64,000 nucleotides of DNA from Pseudomonadota bacterium (GCA_020161065.1 JAIUPH010000034.1:1-64000), one strand, 5' to 3'; positions 51,088 to 60,334 are shown, counted from the stretch's first letter. Translations and numbers: made by a program. Notes: generated from the letters alone by a model not told the origin.

Positions 51088-51149
51088 CCTGACAGACCCC
51101 TCGTCAAGAGGGCCTCCAGGCCACGCTTACGGGACTAGCGCGCCGCGGA

Positions 51150-53168
51150 CTACCTCAGGGCGATGCGGCGCCGTTGTCGCACCACCTCCGACTTGAAGCC
51201 GACCGCTTCGACGAGCTTGCTGCTGGCCGTGAACGAGACGACCACTGTCTTGCCGTCCGTGACGGATGTGCTGCTGGCAGGGTGCCCGTCCAGGTACAGG
51301 TCGACACGGTCAAGACCTTGGGCCGTGAACGTGACCTTCTTGCCTGGCCGGTCGACGTCTGAGGTCAGGTTGCTTGCCTTTTGCTGGCGCAGCAGCGCCA
51401 CAAGGTGCTTGAGCAGATCGACGTTGCCCGAGAGCAGGTCGGCACGAGTCATCGCGTAGGGGGTGCCGGCGATGCCCACATCCTCGATGGGCAGGCCTTC
51501 GCTCGGCCCGGCGCGGGTGGCGCGTCGGAACGAGATCGTCAGTCCGATGCCGGCGGTGAGGGAAGGCAGTGCTAGGCCCGAGTCAGCCAGCACCGAGCGC
51601 AAGTCTGTGTACTTCCAGACGTTGGCGCCGCCGGCGCCGGTGGCCTCACCGACGCAGACGAAGGGCCCCATGTCGTTGTCGACGAAGCCGGCGGCGAACA
51701 GATCGCCTGCGGAGTAGGTGGTCGAGTCGCCCACCAGAACGACCGGTCCAGGGTAGAGCTGGCCGATGGCGTTGCAATCGGCAGGCGAGGTGATCGGGAT
51801 GGGCTGGGAGTAGAGCTCACCGTTGCGCACCGCAGCAATCAGCGACTCTCTCCAAGGGTCGAGTTCCCCTCCCATTGAAGGCAAGCTGGCCATGTCCCGC
51901 GTGAAGGGCGTCGCCAGCACTGAAAAGCGGGTTGGCTCGATCCGCTTGGGTGTGAACAGTTGGAGGGCCAGTTCTGCGGCCAGGATGTAGCCGCCGGGGT
52001 TCGCGCGCACGTCGATGATGAGCCCGGCAGGCGGGAGCTTGGGGATCACTTTGAGTAGCTCTTCGATGAACTGGCCGGGAGGGGTGTCGAAGCCCCAGAT
52101 GCGCAGGTAGCCGATGGGTGGGCCGCCCTCCACCTCGAGCGTCTGCACCCTGAGGGTGTTGGTGATGTCGGTCGGGATTGGTGTGCTGGTGAGGCCCTGG
52201 GTGGCCTTGCCCTCCAGCGGTGCCGGTGCTTGCTCGCCCACCAAGGATTGCGGCGCGAAGAGAAGCATCTTGGCTTGTCGCACTGCCGCGGCCGCGGGGT
52301 TGACGGCGAGGGTGCGGCGTAGCTTGGCGCGCTGTGCCACTGGCCCTTCGGAAAACATGGTGTCGATCTGGCTGGGGTCGAGGATCTGCCAGGGAACCCG
52401 CAGCTCCCGCGCCGCACCGGTCGGCGCGCCGGAGGCGTCGGTGGTCCGGTAGCCGACGATGACCCAGAGCTCGTCGGGAGCCGGCCCGTATTGCAGCGAG
52501 CGCATCGTCAGGCTTTGCACCGACCAGGCACGTTGGCTGTCGGGTCGTCCACCGATCTCCTCGTCGGAGTGGCGCATCACGGCGCGGTCGATCGGCACGC
52601 CGTTCCAGTACTCCAGGACCACTCCGGGCTTGAACTGCGGGTCCAGGCCTGGGGCGACCTTGGTGACGATGTAAGTTGGACTCGCGGTCGAGCCAATCAT
52701 CTCGACGAAGAAAGGCAGCGCTGCCACCTTGTGCGCCAGCGAGATGGGTCCGCTGTAGCGGGTGTGGGCGTCGCGCATTTCCGTGAGGATCGCGGCCAGC
52801 TCCTTGTGGAAGGTGTCGTCGTCGAAGAGGGTGATCTGCGTACGCAGGATCCTGAGCCTTTGCACCGGGTCGAAGCCGTAGCGGGCGCGTTTGAGGGGGA
52901 GATGCGTGTACACGCCCTCGATCACGGCCTCGAAGCCTTTGAGGATGCGCAGGCGCTCCGCGTTGCTCAGCGAGCCAGGGGCGAGGAACGGTGCGGCGGG
53001 GACGGCGTCCGCGGCCTGCAGCTTTGCGCTTGGAGCCTTTGTGCGCCGGGCGGGCGCGGCGGCCATGGCACCTCGGGCACTCCTTTTCGCCGGGGAGACC
53101 AGGGGCGACAGAATCGTCGCGTCGTAGGGAACGCCCTTTTGGGCCGCGGCGAAGCGCTTGTCAGTCAT
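51150..53168 (-). CDS. S41-family (C-terminal-processing-like) protease
   Basis: A 672-residue protein with an S41 core. There is no clear signal peptide; the N-terminus is Ala/Lys-rich. Features: AERLRILKGFEAVIEGVYTHL helical start (about 70-90), a PDZ-like middle, then the protease fold with GYLRIWGFDTPP, LIIDVRANPGGYILA and VVLVGDSTTYSAGDLFAA, the last holding the nucleophilic Ser. A beta-rich C-terminus follows. Tail proteases normally act in the periplasm, so lack of a signal is odd unless the start is misplaced. Located alone in the rng island; target unknown. Confidence 0.82.
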   Translation of the reverse strand: MTDKRFAAAQKGVPYDATILSPLVSPAKRSARGAMAAAPARRTKAPSAKLQAADAVPAAPFLAPGSLSNAERLRILKGFEAVIEGVYTHLPLKRARYGFDPVQRLRILRTQITLFDDDTFHKELAAILTEMRDAHTRYSGPISLAHKVAALPFFVEMIGSTASPTYIVTKVAPGLDPQFKPGVVLEYWNGVPIDRAVMRHSDEEIGGRPDSQRAWSVQSLTMRSLQYGPAPDELWVIVGYRTTDASGAPTGAARELRVPWQILDPSQIDTMFSEGPVAQRAKLRRTLAVNPAAAAVRQAKMLLFAPQSLVGEQAPAPLEGKATQGLTSTPIPTDITNTLRVQTLEVEGGPPIGYLRIWGFDTPPGQFIEELLKVIPKLPPAGLIIDVRANPGGYILAAELALQLFTPKRIEPTRFSVLATPFTRDMASLPSMGGELDPWRESLIAAVRNGELYSQPIPITSPADCNAIGQLYPGPVVLVGDSTTYSAGDLFAAGFVDNDMGPFVCVGEATGAGGANVWKYTDLRSVLADSGLALPSLTAGIGLTISFRRATRAGPSEGLPIEDVGIAGTPYAMTRADLLSGNVDLLKHLVALLRQQKASNLTSDVDRPGKKVTFTAQGLDRVDLYLDGHPASSTSVTDGKTVVVSFTASSKLVEAVGFKSEVVRQRRRIALR

Positions 53169-53982
53169 GCTGGCCTCCTCGAATACACGAAGGACCAGGA
53201 CGGTAGTCCTGCGATCGGGGAAGCTGCAACCTTAGGTTTGAGGATGAGCCGGGCGCGTGAAGCCGGGTCGGTAGCATGCCTGGCAAAGGAGCTGGTACGT
53301 TGGGGGTGTCAAGTCAAGCCGCGCGTTAAGAGTCATATGCCGATCCGCCGTGTTGGGCGCCTGTTTCCTGGGCGTCTCCGTGGTGGCGGTAGAACCGTTC
53401 TCTGACCAGCAGATCTGCATGGCCGGGATCGCGCCGATGATGGGCCGAGATCCGAAGAGCTTCAAGTTCGACAATGTCGAGGAGAAGGTCTACCACTTGC
53501 ACGACATCCGCGCGAACGGCCGGACGCGGTGGGGCTGAGCCGCCCCCGCGTCATCGTCGCGCTTGTGTAAGGCAGATCCGAGAAACCAAGGCGTTAGGGC
53601 TTGAGCCAATCCTCGCGGCTGAGGGCATGCGTTGCCTCTGGCAAGGGCCTTGTCGACGCCTTGCAGTCACTGACGAACGCGGCAGGCTTTCCTGCGGACG
53701 TCGAACTGCTCCGCGAATGGCTCCCACATGTCGCGCGCTATTCGTTCGACATCAGCGGACTTCCACGACCGGCTTAGGACTGAACGGCGCTATCGCATGA
53801 GATTTGGGGCACAGCTTTGGCTCAACAAAGAGGGAAAACTCGCCTCGGCTATCCCGTGTCCCGACGCGCCGCAGGCAGTCGCTTGCCGTCTCGTGTTCAC
53901 TGGGTAGCCAGGTGGGTAGCTAGAACTGAAAGGCGCGACCTGAAGCTCTCCAAGCGATATTCAGAAGAAGAAAAACTCCACT
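53169..53982. other. Gene-poor island end
   Basis: Over 800 bases without a convincing complete gene. A GTG-initiated frame of 62 codons at 53350-53538 (+) reads plausibly (ICMAGIAPMMGRDPKSFKFD) and may be a short gene or an N-terminal fragment of one. The rest holds short frames only. GC is below that of the core. The block ends with TGGGTAGC repeats and the rng-tail copy. Confidence 0.5.
53901..53921. repeat. Two TGGGTAGC repeats at 12-base spacing
   Basis: TGGGTAGCC at 53901 and TGGGTAGCT at 53913, matching the three copies at 49516-49548 in sequence, orientation and spacing. The pair lies 60 bases before the duplicated rng tail. Confidence 0.75.
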
Positions 53983-54012
53983 CCTGAGCGATATGACATC
54001 GCCTTGCTCTGA
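53983..54012 (+). repeat. Diverged duplicate of the rng 3' end (attR-like)
   Basis: The 30 bases encode P-E-R-Y-D-I-A-L-L-stop, against P-E-Q-Y-D-I-V-L-L-stop at 49427-49456. 23 of 30 bases agree and most differences are at third positions. This is what remains of the original rng end if an incoming element supplied a new one. Confidence 0.75.
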
Positions 54013-54029
54013 CAGCGCGCTGCAAGCCC

Positions 54030-54485
54030 TCAGCGCCGGCGCCGGCGCCCGAGCAGGAAGTGGACGGCCAGCATGCCCGCGCCGATCAGCGCCATGAGGC
54101 GGCCGCCGCCGACCTGTGCGTCGGAGTCGTCGTCCTTGTTGACGTCGTACAGCGTCGTGGGCGCCTCGGGGAGGTAGCGCACGGTCATCGCCGACGGCGC
54201 CATGTTGGATCGAATGGCGCGGCCCTGGTCGGTGGGCACGTGGACTTCGGTCTGCACCTGGCGGCCGTCGTCGGTGGTGAAGCGAACGTGCGCGGTGTAC
54301 TGGTCGTCCAGATGCGAGGCCTTCTTCTCCTTCCAGTCGAGCTTGACGATGGTTGCCGCCGCCGTCTTGCCGTGATCGCGCAAGGCGGCGAACTTCGCCG
54401 CGTTCTTGTGCCCGGCCACCATGAAGAAGATGCCGATGACCACCAGGCAGACGGCAAAGAGCTTGCTGAAGAGAAGTTTGATCAT
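54030..54485 (-). CDS. DUF3592-family membrane protein
   Basis: A 151-residue protein with an N-terminal transmembrane helix (about 4-24), a DUF3592-like beta domain (KTAAATIVKLDWKEKKASHL; DGRQVQTEVHVPTD) and a C-terminal transmembrane helix before an Arg cluster. Function unknown. It faces the end of the island and is convergent with the original rng end. The start ATG at 54485 opens MIKLLFSKLFAVCL. Confidence 0.75.
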   Translation of the reverse strand: MIKLLFSKLFAVCLVVIGIFFMVAGHKNAAKFAALRDHGKTAAATIVKLDWKEKKASHLDDQYTAHVRFTTDDGRQVQTEVHVPTDQGRAIRSNMAPSAMTVRYLPEAPTTLYDVNKDDDSDAQVGGGRLMALIGAGMLAVHFLLGRRRRR

Positions 54486-54805
54486 GGAGACAACGGAGCC
54501 TGAACGTTCGTGACGAGCGGCGTGCGCCGGCTCGTCGACGGCGCACCGACGGCGCACCGACGGCCGCCCGTCGATTGTCCACGTCGGCCATCGGCAGGCG
54601 AGGCGCCAATTCACGCTGGCGGCAGCACTGACGACGGCGCGCCGGCTCATGGCTTCTTGCGCCGGACGGCCCGCACCTGGGCACCTGGTCTTGGGCGACC
54701 GTCAGCGCCTGATCGTCGCCGAGCCCGGCTGTGCACTTTCGGCCTAGCGGCTGCGCACTCCTGTGCGCGGAGCGTTGCGGGGCGCGGGCCTATGCTGTGT
54801 CCACC

Positions 54806-55783
54806 ATGACAAGTTCCCGCAACGCATCGTTGACCTGGTGGCCGCTGCGCGCGCCGTGGCGGGTGGCCGCGGCCTTGTGGCTGGCGCTGGTGGTCTCCCC
54901 GGCGGTGGCGCAGCCGGCGGCCGGGGCGCCGCCGCCGCCGGCCACTTACGTCGGCGAGAAGGCCTGCACCAACTGCCATGCCAAGGAAGGCCAGAACTTC
55001 GCGCACACCAGGCACTTCAAGGCCTTCCGGCTGAACCCGCGCAACGCGCAGGAGCAGCAGGTCTGCGAGGCCTGCCACGGCCCCGGCTCGCGCCACGTGC
55101 AGAACGCCACCGACCACGGCGCGCTGATCGGCTTCACGCGCGAATGGGGCACGCCGGTGTCGGTGCAGAACAACCAGTGCCTGGGCTGCCACCAGGGCGG
55201 CCAGCGCATCCGCTGGGCCGGCTCGGTGCACGAGCGCGTGGACCTGGCGTGCAGCGACTGCCACAACCCGATGGGCAAGGCCTCGGCCACCGGGCTGCTG
55301 CGCAAGCCGTCGATCTCGGAGACCTGCTACAGCTGCCACCAGCAGCAGCGCGCCGACTTCCGCAAGCGCTCGCACATGCCGCTGCCCGAGGGCAAGATGT
55401 CGTGCGAGGACTGCCACAACCCGCACGGCTCGTCGACGGCGCCGCTGCTCAAGGCCAACTCGACCAACGAGCTGTGCTACACCTGCCACGCCGAGAAGCG
55501 CGGCCCCTACCTGTGGGAACACGCGCCGGTGCGCGAGAACTGCCTCAACTGCCACACGCCGCACGGCTCGAACCACGACAAGCTGCTGGTCGTGTCGCGC
55601 CCGGTGCTGTGCCAGCAGTGCCACAGCAGCACCCGCCATCCCAACGATTTGTTCACCGCGCAGCAACTGCCCGGCGGCGCGGTCGAGAACATCAACGAAC
55701 GCCTGCTGGCGCGCAGCTGCCAGAACTGCCACACGCAGATCCACGGCAGCAACAGCCCGAACGGCGTCCGGTTCCACCGTTGA
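54806..55783 (+). CDS. Decaheme c-type cytochrome, MtrA/DmsE/PioA family
   Basis: A periplasmic electron carrier of 325 residues. Signal peptide at about 1-35 (ending VAQPA), then ten CxxCH haem sites: CTNCH, CEACH, CLGCH, CSDCH, CYSCH, CEDCH, CYTCH, CLNCH, CQQCH and CQNCH. Ten haems and this size fit MtrA. Paired 8 bases upstream of an MtrB-type porin, it should form the trans-outer-membrane wire used for extracellular electron transfer, either Fe(II) oxidation (Mto/Pio type) or metal reduction. No surface cytochrome MtrC or HiPIP PioC is encoded next to it. Confidence 0.93.
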   Translation: MTSSRNASLTWWPLRAPWRVAAALWLALVVSPAVAQPAAGAPPPPATYVGEKACTNCHAKEGQNFAHTRHFKAFRLNPRNAQEQQVCEACHGPGSRHVQNATDHGALIGFTREWGTPVSVQNNQCLGCHQGGQRIRWAGSVHERVDLACSDCHNPMGKASATGLLRKPSISETCYSCHQQQRADFRKRSHMPLPEGKMSCEDCHNPHGSSTAPLLKANSTNELCYTCHAEKRGPYLWEHAPVRENCLNCHTPHGSNHDKLLVVSRPVLCQQCHSSTRHPNDLFTAQQLPGGAVENINERLLARSCQNCHTQIHGSNSPNGVRFHR

Positions 55784-55791
55784 GAAGCGCC

Positions 55792-58365
55792 ATGCCAGCA
55801 TCGATTGCCCTTCCGGTCCGCGGCCTCGCGCTCGCGCCCCTGGCCGCTGCCGCCGTCATCGCGCTGGGCCTGCCGGCGGCGCACGCCGACTCGGCGCTCG
55901 GCGCCGACACGCTGCTCGGCAACGGCCTGGTGCCGACCGGGCAAGACCCCGGCCTGGCCAGCGGCGACAGCGCCATCGGCACCTTCCGCCCGGGCGGCTC
56001 GCACACGCCCACCGGGCTGCGCTACGACAACCTTCCCGTCCATCGGCCGCTGCGCGACGGCAGCGACGGCTGGCAGTACGGCTTGTCGGTCGAGGTCGGC
56101 CTGTGGGGCGGCAGCGGCGGCCTGGCGAACCCGGCGTTCCGCCAGTACCGTGACTGGAACAACGGCCTGGCGCTCAGCTGGTTCAGCTTCGAGGCGGAAC
56201 GCGCGGCCGACGCGCGGCACTTCTCGCTGTCGGGCTCCAACCTCGGCCGCCGCGACCAGTTCGTCAGCATGGAGTACGGGCGCTACAACGACTACAGCAT
56301 CGAAGCCTTCATCAACCAGATTCCGCACACGCTCGGCGCCGGGCGCACCTATTTCCTGGGCGGCGGCAGCGACACGCTGACGCTGCCGTCCAGCCTGAAG
56401 CCCGGCGCCAATTCGCTGACGGCGATCGAGGCTGCCGCCAACGCCGGCGACGGCTACACCTTCGCGGTCGAGCGCCACCGCGGCGGCCTGCGCTACGAGC
56501 ACCGCATCGACGAACGCTGGTCGGTCTACGCGGCCTACACGGTGGAGCAGCGCAACGGCAGCCGCCCGATGGGCGGCGCGATGTTCTTCCCGCTCAGCCT
56601 CGGCGGCTCGCTGGTCGGCGGCACCAGCGAGCTGATCGAGCCGATCGACCAGCGCACCCACGACATCAGCGCGCGGCTGCAATACGCCAACGCGCGCACG
56701 CAGTTCAACCTGATCGCCTCGGCCTCGATCTTCCAGAACGACCATGCCTCGCTGACCTGGGAGAACCCGTTCAACGTCGGCTCGGTGATCGGCGCCAACC
56801 CGTACACGGCCAACCTGCTGCGCGGCCAGATGGCGCTGACGCCCAGCAACCAGGCCTACACGCTGCAGGCCGAGCTGTCGCATTCGGTGCCTGAATGGGC
56901 GCGGGCGCGCTTCAACGCCACGGTGTCGATGGGCCGCATGCTGCAGAACGAGGACCTGCTGGCGCCATCGGTCAACACCACCGGCCTCGGCGGCCTGCCG
57001 ATTCCCGGCGCCAGCTGGAACTACGCCGACTGGGCGACCACGGATGCGCTGTCGCAGCGCAGTGCGAATGCGCGCATCGACACCAGCCTGGTCGACCTCA
57101 ACGCCTCGTTCGTGCCCGCCGACGCGCTGACGGTGCGCGCCAAGCTGCGCTTTTCCGACACGCGCAACCACAGCCACTACACGGCCTACAACCCGATCAC
57201 CGGCCAGTACGGCTACCTGGCGCTGGGCGGCGCGCAGGGCACGGTGGTGCCGTTCGAAGGCGGCATCTACTCGCCGCAGTCGCCGCTGTGGCATTACCGC
57301 TCGATTCCGTTCGACGGCAGCCAGACCAACTTCAAGCTCGATGCCGACTGGCGCCTGGCGCGGCTGACGACGCTGAACCTGTCGTACGAGCGCGAAGACA
57401 TGCGGCGCCGCTACCGCGAGCGCAAGCTGACGCACGACGACCGCATCAAGCTGGGCCTGACGATGCGCGGCCTCGGCGACGGCACGCTGCGCGCCAGCTA
57501 CGAATACGCCGACCGCGGCGGCAGCGCCTACAACTCCGACCCCTACGCCGAGTTCTACACCACCAGCCTGCCCGGCGCGGTCGACCCCGGCATCCCGCAC
57601 ACGCTGGAAGAACTGCGCAAGTTCGACCTCGCCGACCGGCGCCAGCACACGCTGAACGTGCGCGTCAACTACCCGGTGGCGGGCGATGTCGACGTCGGCG
57701 CCGCGGTGCAGTTGCGGCGCATCGACTGGGGCTCGGAGTTCGGCCGCATCGACCAGCAGCGCGACGACTCGGTCAACCTCGACGCGAACTGGACGCCGTC
57801 CGACGGCGCCACCGCCTACGCCTTCCTGTCGTACCAGCGCAACCACTACGCGCAGGCCAACGTCAACGACGCGCCGGGCACCGTGGGCGCGGGCAACTAC
57901 GGCGGCCCGGTCTACCTGACCAACAACATCTGGACCGCCGACAGCCGCGACCGCACCGAGGTGCTGGGCCTCGGCTTCAAGAAGGCCTTCTCGTTCGGCG
58001 TGGCCGACGTCAGCGCCACGCACACGCGGTCGACCAGCGGGCTGGGCTACGCCTACCTCGACCCCGGCGGCGCGCTGCTGGGCACGCCCGGCGCCGCCGT
58101 CGCCGCGCTGGGCAACGCCTTCCCCGACATGAGCTACCGCATCAACGCGGTGCAGGCCAGCTTCGCCAGGCGGCTGAGCCCCAGTCTCAGCCTGCGCCTG
58201 CTGGCGCGCTACGAAGAGATGCGCATCGCCGACTGGCACTACACGGGCTTGACGCCGATGCTGTCGGCGAACACCGGCGGCCTGCTGCCGGCCACCTACA
58301 TCGACCTGGGGCCGACGCGCTACCGCGCCACGCTGTTCGGCGTGTTCCTGCAGTACACGATGTAG
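55792..58365 (+). CDS. MtrB/PioB-family outer-membrane beta-barrel
   Basis: An 857-residue porin that sheathes MtrA. Signal peptide at 1-32 (ending AHA/DSA), a short N-terminal plug-like region, then many amphipathic beta-strands ending in an aromatic-rich C-terminal strand (LFGVFLQYTM), typical of outer-membrane barrels. The length is that of MtrB/PioB. The CxxC found near the N-terminus of some Shewanella MtrB is not seen. It sits 8 bases after the decaheme gene, so they are one operon. Confidence 0.9.
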   Translation: MPASIALPVRGLALAPLAAAAVIALGLPAAHADSALGADTLLGNGLVPTGQDPGLASGDSAIGTFRPGGSHTPTGLRYDNLPVHRPLRDGSDGWQYGLSVEVGLWGGSGGLANPAFRQYRDWNNGLALSWFSFEAERAADARHFSLSGSNLGRRDQFVSMEYGRYNDYSIEAFINQIPHTLGAGRTYFLGGGSDTLTLPSSLKPGANSLTAIEAAANAGDGYTFAVERHRGGLRYEHRIDERWSVYAAYTVEQRNGSRPMGGAMFFPLSLGGSLVGGTSELIEPIDQRTHDISARLQYANARTQFNLIASASIFQNDHASLTWENPFNVGSVIGANPYTANLLRGQMALTPSNQAYTLQAELSHSVPEWARARFNATVSMGRMLQNEDLLAPSVNTTGLGGLPIPGASWNYADWATTDALSQRSANARIDTSLVDLNASFVPADALTVRAKLRFSDTRNHSHYTAYNPITGQYGYLALGGAQGTVVPFEGGIYSPQSPLWHYRSIPFDGSQTNFKLDADWRLARLTTLNLSYEREDMRRRYRERKLTHDDRIKLGLTMRGLGDGTLRASYEYADRGGSAYNSDPYAEFYTTSLPGAVDPGIPHTLEELRKFDLADRRQHTLNVRVNYPVAGDVDVGAAVQLRRIDWGSEFGRIDQQRDDSVNLDANWTPSDGATAYAFLSYQRNHYAQANVNDAPGTVGAGNYGGPVYLTNNIWTADSRDRTEVLGLGFKKAFSFGVADVSATHTRSTSGLGYAYLDPGGALLGTPGAAVAALGNAFPDMSYRINAVQASFARRLSPSLSLRLLARYEEMRIADWHYTGLTPMLSANTGGLLPATYIDLGPTRYRATLFGVFLQYTM

Positions 58366-58373
58366 CGCGTTAT

Positions 58374-59354
58374 TCAGGCGCTGTCGCCGTTGTCGTCGCG
58401 ACGCACGGGCGTGCGCGTGGCGACGGCGCTGGGCGAGCTGCCGTAGGCCTGGCGGAACAGTCGGCTGAAGTGGTTGGGGTCGCGAAAGCCCCAGGCATAG
58501 GCCACGTCGCTGACGTGCAGGCCCGAGCCGGCGCCGGCCTGCAGTTGCTGCAGGCAGCGTTCGAGCCGCCGCGACCAGATCCAGCGCATCAGCGACTGGT
58601 CTTCGGCGCTGAACAGGTGGTGCACGTAGCGCACCGACAGCCGCACCGCGCGCGCAATGGCGTGCACGTCCAGTTCGGGATCGTGCAGCCGGCCGAGCGC
58701 GTACTCGCGGATCTGCCGCCGGTGGAAGGCGGCCAGCCGCGCATGCGTGCGCGCCGAGGAAGCGCCGGCGTCGCCGATCGCCGCGTCGAGCAGGTCGACC
58801 AGCGTGCGCGCCACCGTCGCCATCGAGCTGGCGCTGAGCGAGCGCGCCTTCGCCTGCGCGAAGGCGGCGCCGAGCAGGTGGCCGAACAGCTCGCCGCAGC
58901 CTTGCAGCGGCATCACCGCCTGCGCGGCGCCGGCCAGCAGGTTGCGCGCCGATCGGGCCAGGCTGTCGGGCAGCATCAGCACGCGGTGCTCGAAAGCGCG
59001 CGTCAGGTTCATCACCCAGGGCCGCTGCGGGTCCAGCAAATAGGCGTGGCCGGCGCGGATCGGCGTCTGCGCCTCATCGGCCAGCCAGCCGCCGTCGGCC
59101 AGCGGCGTCATCAGCATCAGGCCGCGAAAGCTGCTCGGCGGCTGCAGCCATGCGCGCTGCGCGCTGCCGCGGATCGAGAACAAGGTCAGCTCGCCGAGTT
59201 CGAGCTTCTCCAGCAGCGACACCAGCGGCTGGCCGCGTTCCAGCGGCTCGGCCTTGACGTGGCAGGCCATCAGGCGCTGCACCCCGTCTTCCCAGTACGA
59301 GGCGCGCTCGGTCGGCGGCTGCAAGCTGCAATCGAGCACGTCGGGCTGGCTCAT
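58374..59354 (-). CDS. AraC-family transcriptional regulator
   Basis: A 326-residue AraC-type activator with an N-terminal ligand domain of the AraC-binding-like type (about 40-180; TLFSIRGSAQRAWLQ) and a C-terminal double HTH (LDVHAIARAVRLSVRYVHHLF; VSDVAYAWGFRDPNHFSRLFRQAYG). It is convergent with mtrB, eight bases away; whether it controls mtrAB is unknown. The ATG at 59354 precedes the family-like start. Confidence 0.88.
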   Translation of the reverse strand: MSQPDVLDCSLQPPTERASYWEDGVQRLMACHVKAEPLERGQPLVSLLEKLELGELTLFSIRGSAQRAWLQPPSSFRGLMLMTPLADGGWLADEAQTPIRAGHAYLLDPQRPWVMNLTRAFEHRVLMLPDSLARSARNLLAGAAQAVMPLQGCGELFGHLLGAAFAQAKARSLSASSMATVARTLVDLLDAAIGDAGASSARTHARLAAFHRRQIREYALGRLHDPELDVHAIARAVRLSVRYVHHLFSAEDQSLMRWIWSRRLERCLQQLQAGAGSGLHVSDVAYAWGFRDPNHFSRLFRQAYGSSPSAVATRTPVRRDDNGDSA

Positions 59355-59495
59355 GGCTGGTCCCCTCCGCGGCGGCGCCGGCACCCCCTGCCTGCGACGT
59401 CCGTCCGGGCCATGCTAGCGCTGCTGGCCAAAGGTTGCAGGCGGCGGGCCGCCGGGCCTGCGCGTGGGAGCGCCGGCGGCTTCAGCGCCGCGGCG

Positions 59496-60224
59496 TCACA
59501 GCCTGGCGATGCCGGCGGCGGCGGCGTCGATCAGCGCGGCCACCTGGCGGATCAGTTCGGCATCGGCCGTGCCGGACGTGGCGGCCGGCCCTCGAGCGAA
59601 GCGCACGCGCAGCGTCGCCTTGAGGTTGTCCATCGCGCGCTGGATCTCCGGCGCGCCGCGCGCGCTGGCCTCGCGGCGCACGCCGCGCAAGCGGTCTTGC
59701 AAGGCCGCGAGTTCGTCGCGCTGGCGTTCGAGCTGCTCGCGCCCGCCGGCGGTGATGGTGTACTGCCGGCGGCCGCCCGCGTCGTCGGCGGCGGTGGCCC
59801 AGCCCATGTCGGCGAGGTAGGCCAGCGTCGGGTAGATCACGCCGGGGCTCGGGCTGTAGTCGCCGCCGACCAGGTCTTCGATGGCCTTGATGAGGTCGTA
59901 GCCATGGCACGGCCGCTCGGCCAGCACGCCGAGCGCCAGCAGCTTGATGGCGCCTTGCTCGAACATGCGGCCGCCACGGCCGGGGCCGCCGGGTCCGCCG
60001 CGGTGGTGGCCGCGCGGGCCATCGCCGCGATCACCGCGGCCGCCGCGGTCGCCGCGGTCGCCGCCAGGGCCACCGCGTTCGTCACGGTCGCCACGGGGAC
60101 CGCGGCCGCCACGCGGGCCGTCGCCGCCGGCGGCCCAGCGCGCCGCGCCGCGGCCGCCACCGCCGGGCGCCTGGAATCGATCGTTGTAGGAAGCGTTGAA
60201 GGGAGATTTGAAGGGGACGTGCAT
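59496..60224 (-). CDS. PadR-family regulator with Arg/Gly-rich N-terminal extension
   Basis: A 242-residue protein. Residues about 85-190 are a PadR winged helix (IKLLALGVLAERPCHGYDLIKAIEDL; PSPGVIYPTLAYLADMGW). A helical dimer tail follows. The first 85 residues are a disordered Gly/Arg/Asp repeat (GGDRGDRGG-type units), uncommon for PadR. A perfect palindrome lies 29 bases upstream of the ATG, so autoregulation is likely. Neighbour is a metal-efflux ATPase; related PadR genes control efflux or haem/iron genes. Confidence 0.88.
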   Translation of the reverse strand: MHVPFKSPFNASYNDRFQAPGGGGRGAARWAAGGDGPRGGRGPRGDRDERGGPGGDRGDRGGRGDRGDGPRGHHRGGPGGPGRGGRMFEQGAIKLLALGVLAERPCHGYDLIKAIEDLVGGDYSPSPGVIYPTLAYLADMGWATAADDAGGRRQYTITAGGREQLERQRDELAALQDRLRGVRREASARGAPEIQRAMDNLKATLRVRFARGPAATSGTADAELIRQVAALIDAAAAGIARL

Positions 60225-60252
60225 GTTGATTCGGGTTTGGTTTCGATGGTTC

Positions 60253-60266
60253 TAAGATATATCTTA
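60253..60266. promoter_or_regulatory. PadR operator candidate
   Basis: TAAGATATATCTTA is a perfect 14-base palindrome in an AT-rich island of an otherwise GC-rich region. It overlaps probable -10 sequence of the PadR gene (start 60224). Confidence 0.75.
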
Positions 60267-60334
60267 AATAGATCGCCGTCCAGCCCGTTTGCACAACTTC
60301 ACGCCGCCGCCGTCACGCCGCCGTCACGTCGCCG

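Larger units (their letters stand above)
49617..51130 (+). mobile_element. IS66-family remnant with passenger gene
   Basis: The left end is missing: the tnpC frame begins abruptly in mid-domain at about 49617. The right end is intact at 51130, where the complement reads GTAAGCGTGGCCTGGAGG, a GTAA terminus typical of IS66. It includes a deleted tnpC and a downstream small gene. Confidence 0.8.

Noticed and set aside
53350-53538. Short plus-strand gene in the rng island end
   Set aside because: The sequence looks protein-like, but only 62 codons with a GTG start and no recognised family; mentioned under the gene-poor stretch, not called as a CDS.
54763-55791. Long frame joined upstream of mtrB
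   Set aside because: It is a shifted reading of the decaheme gene; mtrB starts at 55792 with its own signal peptide.
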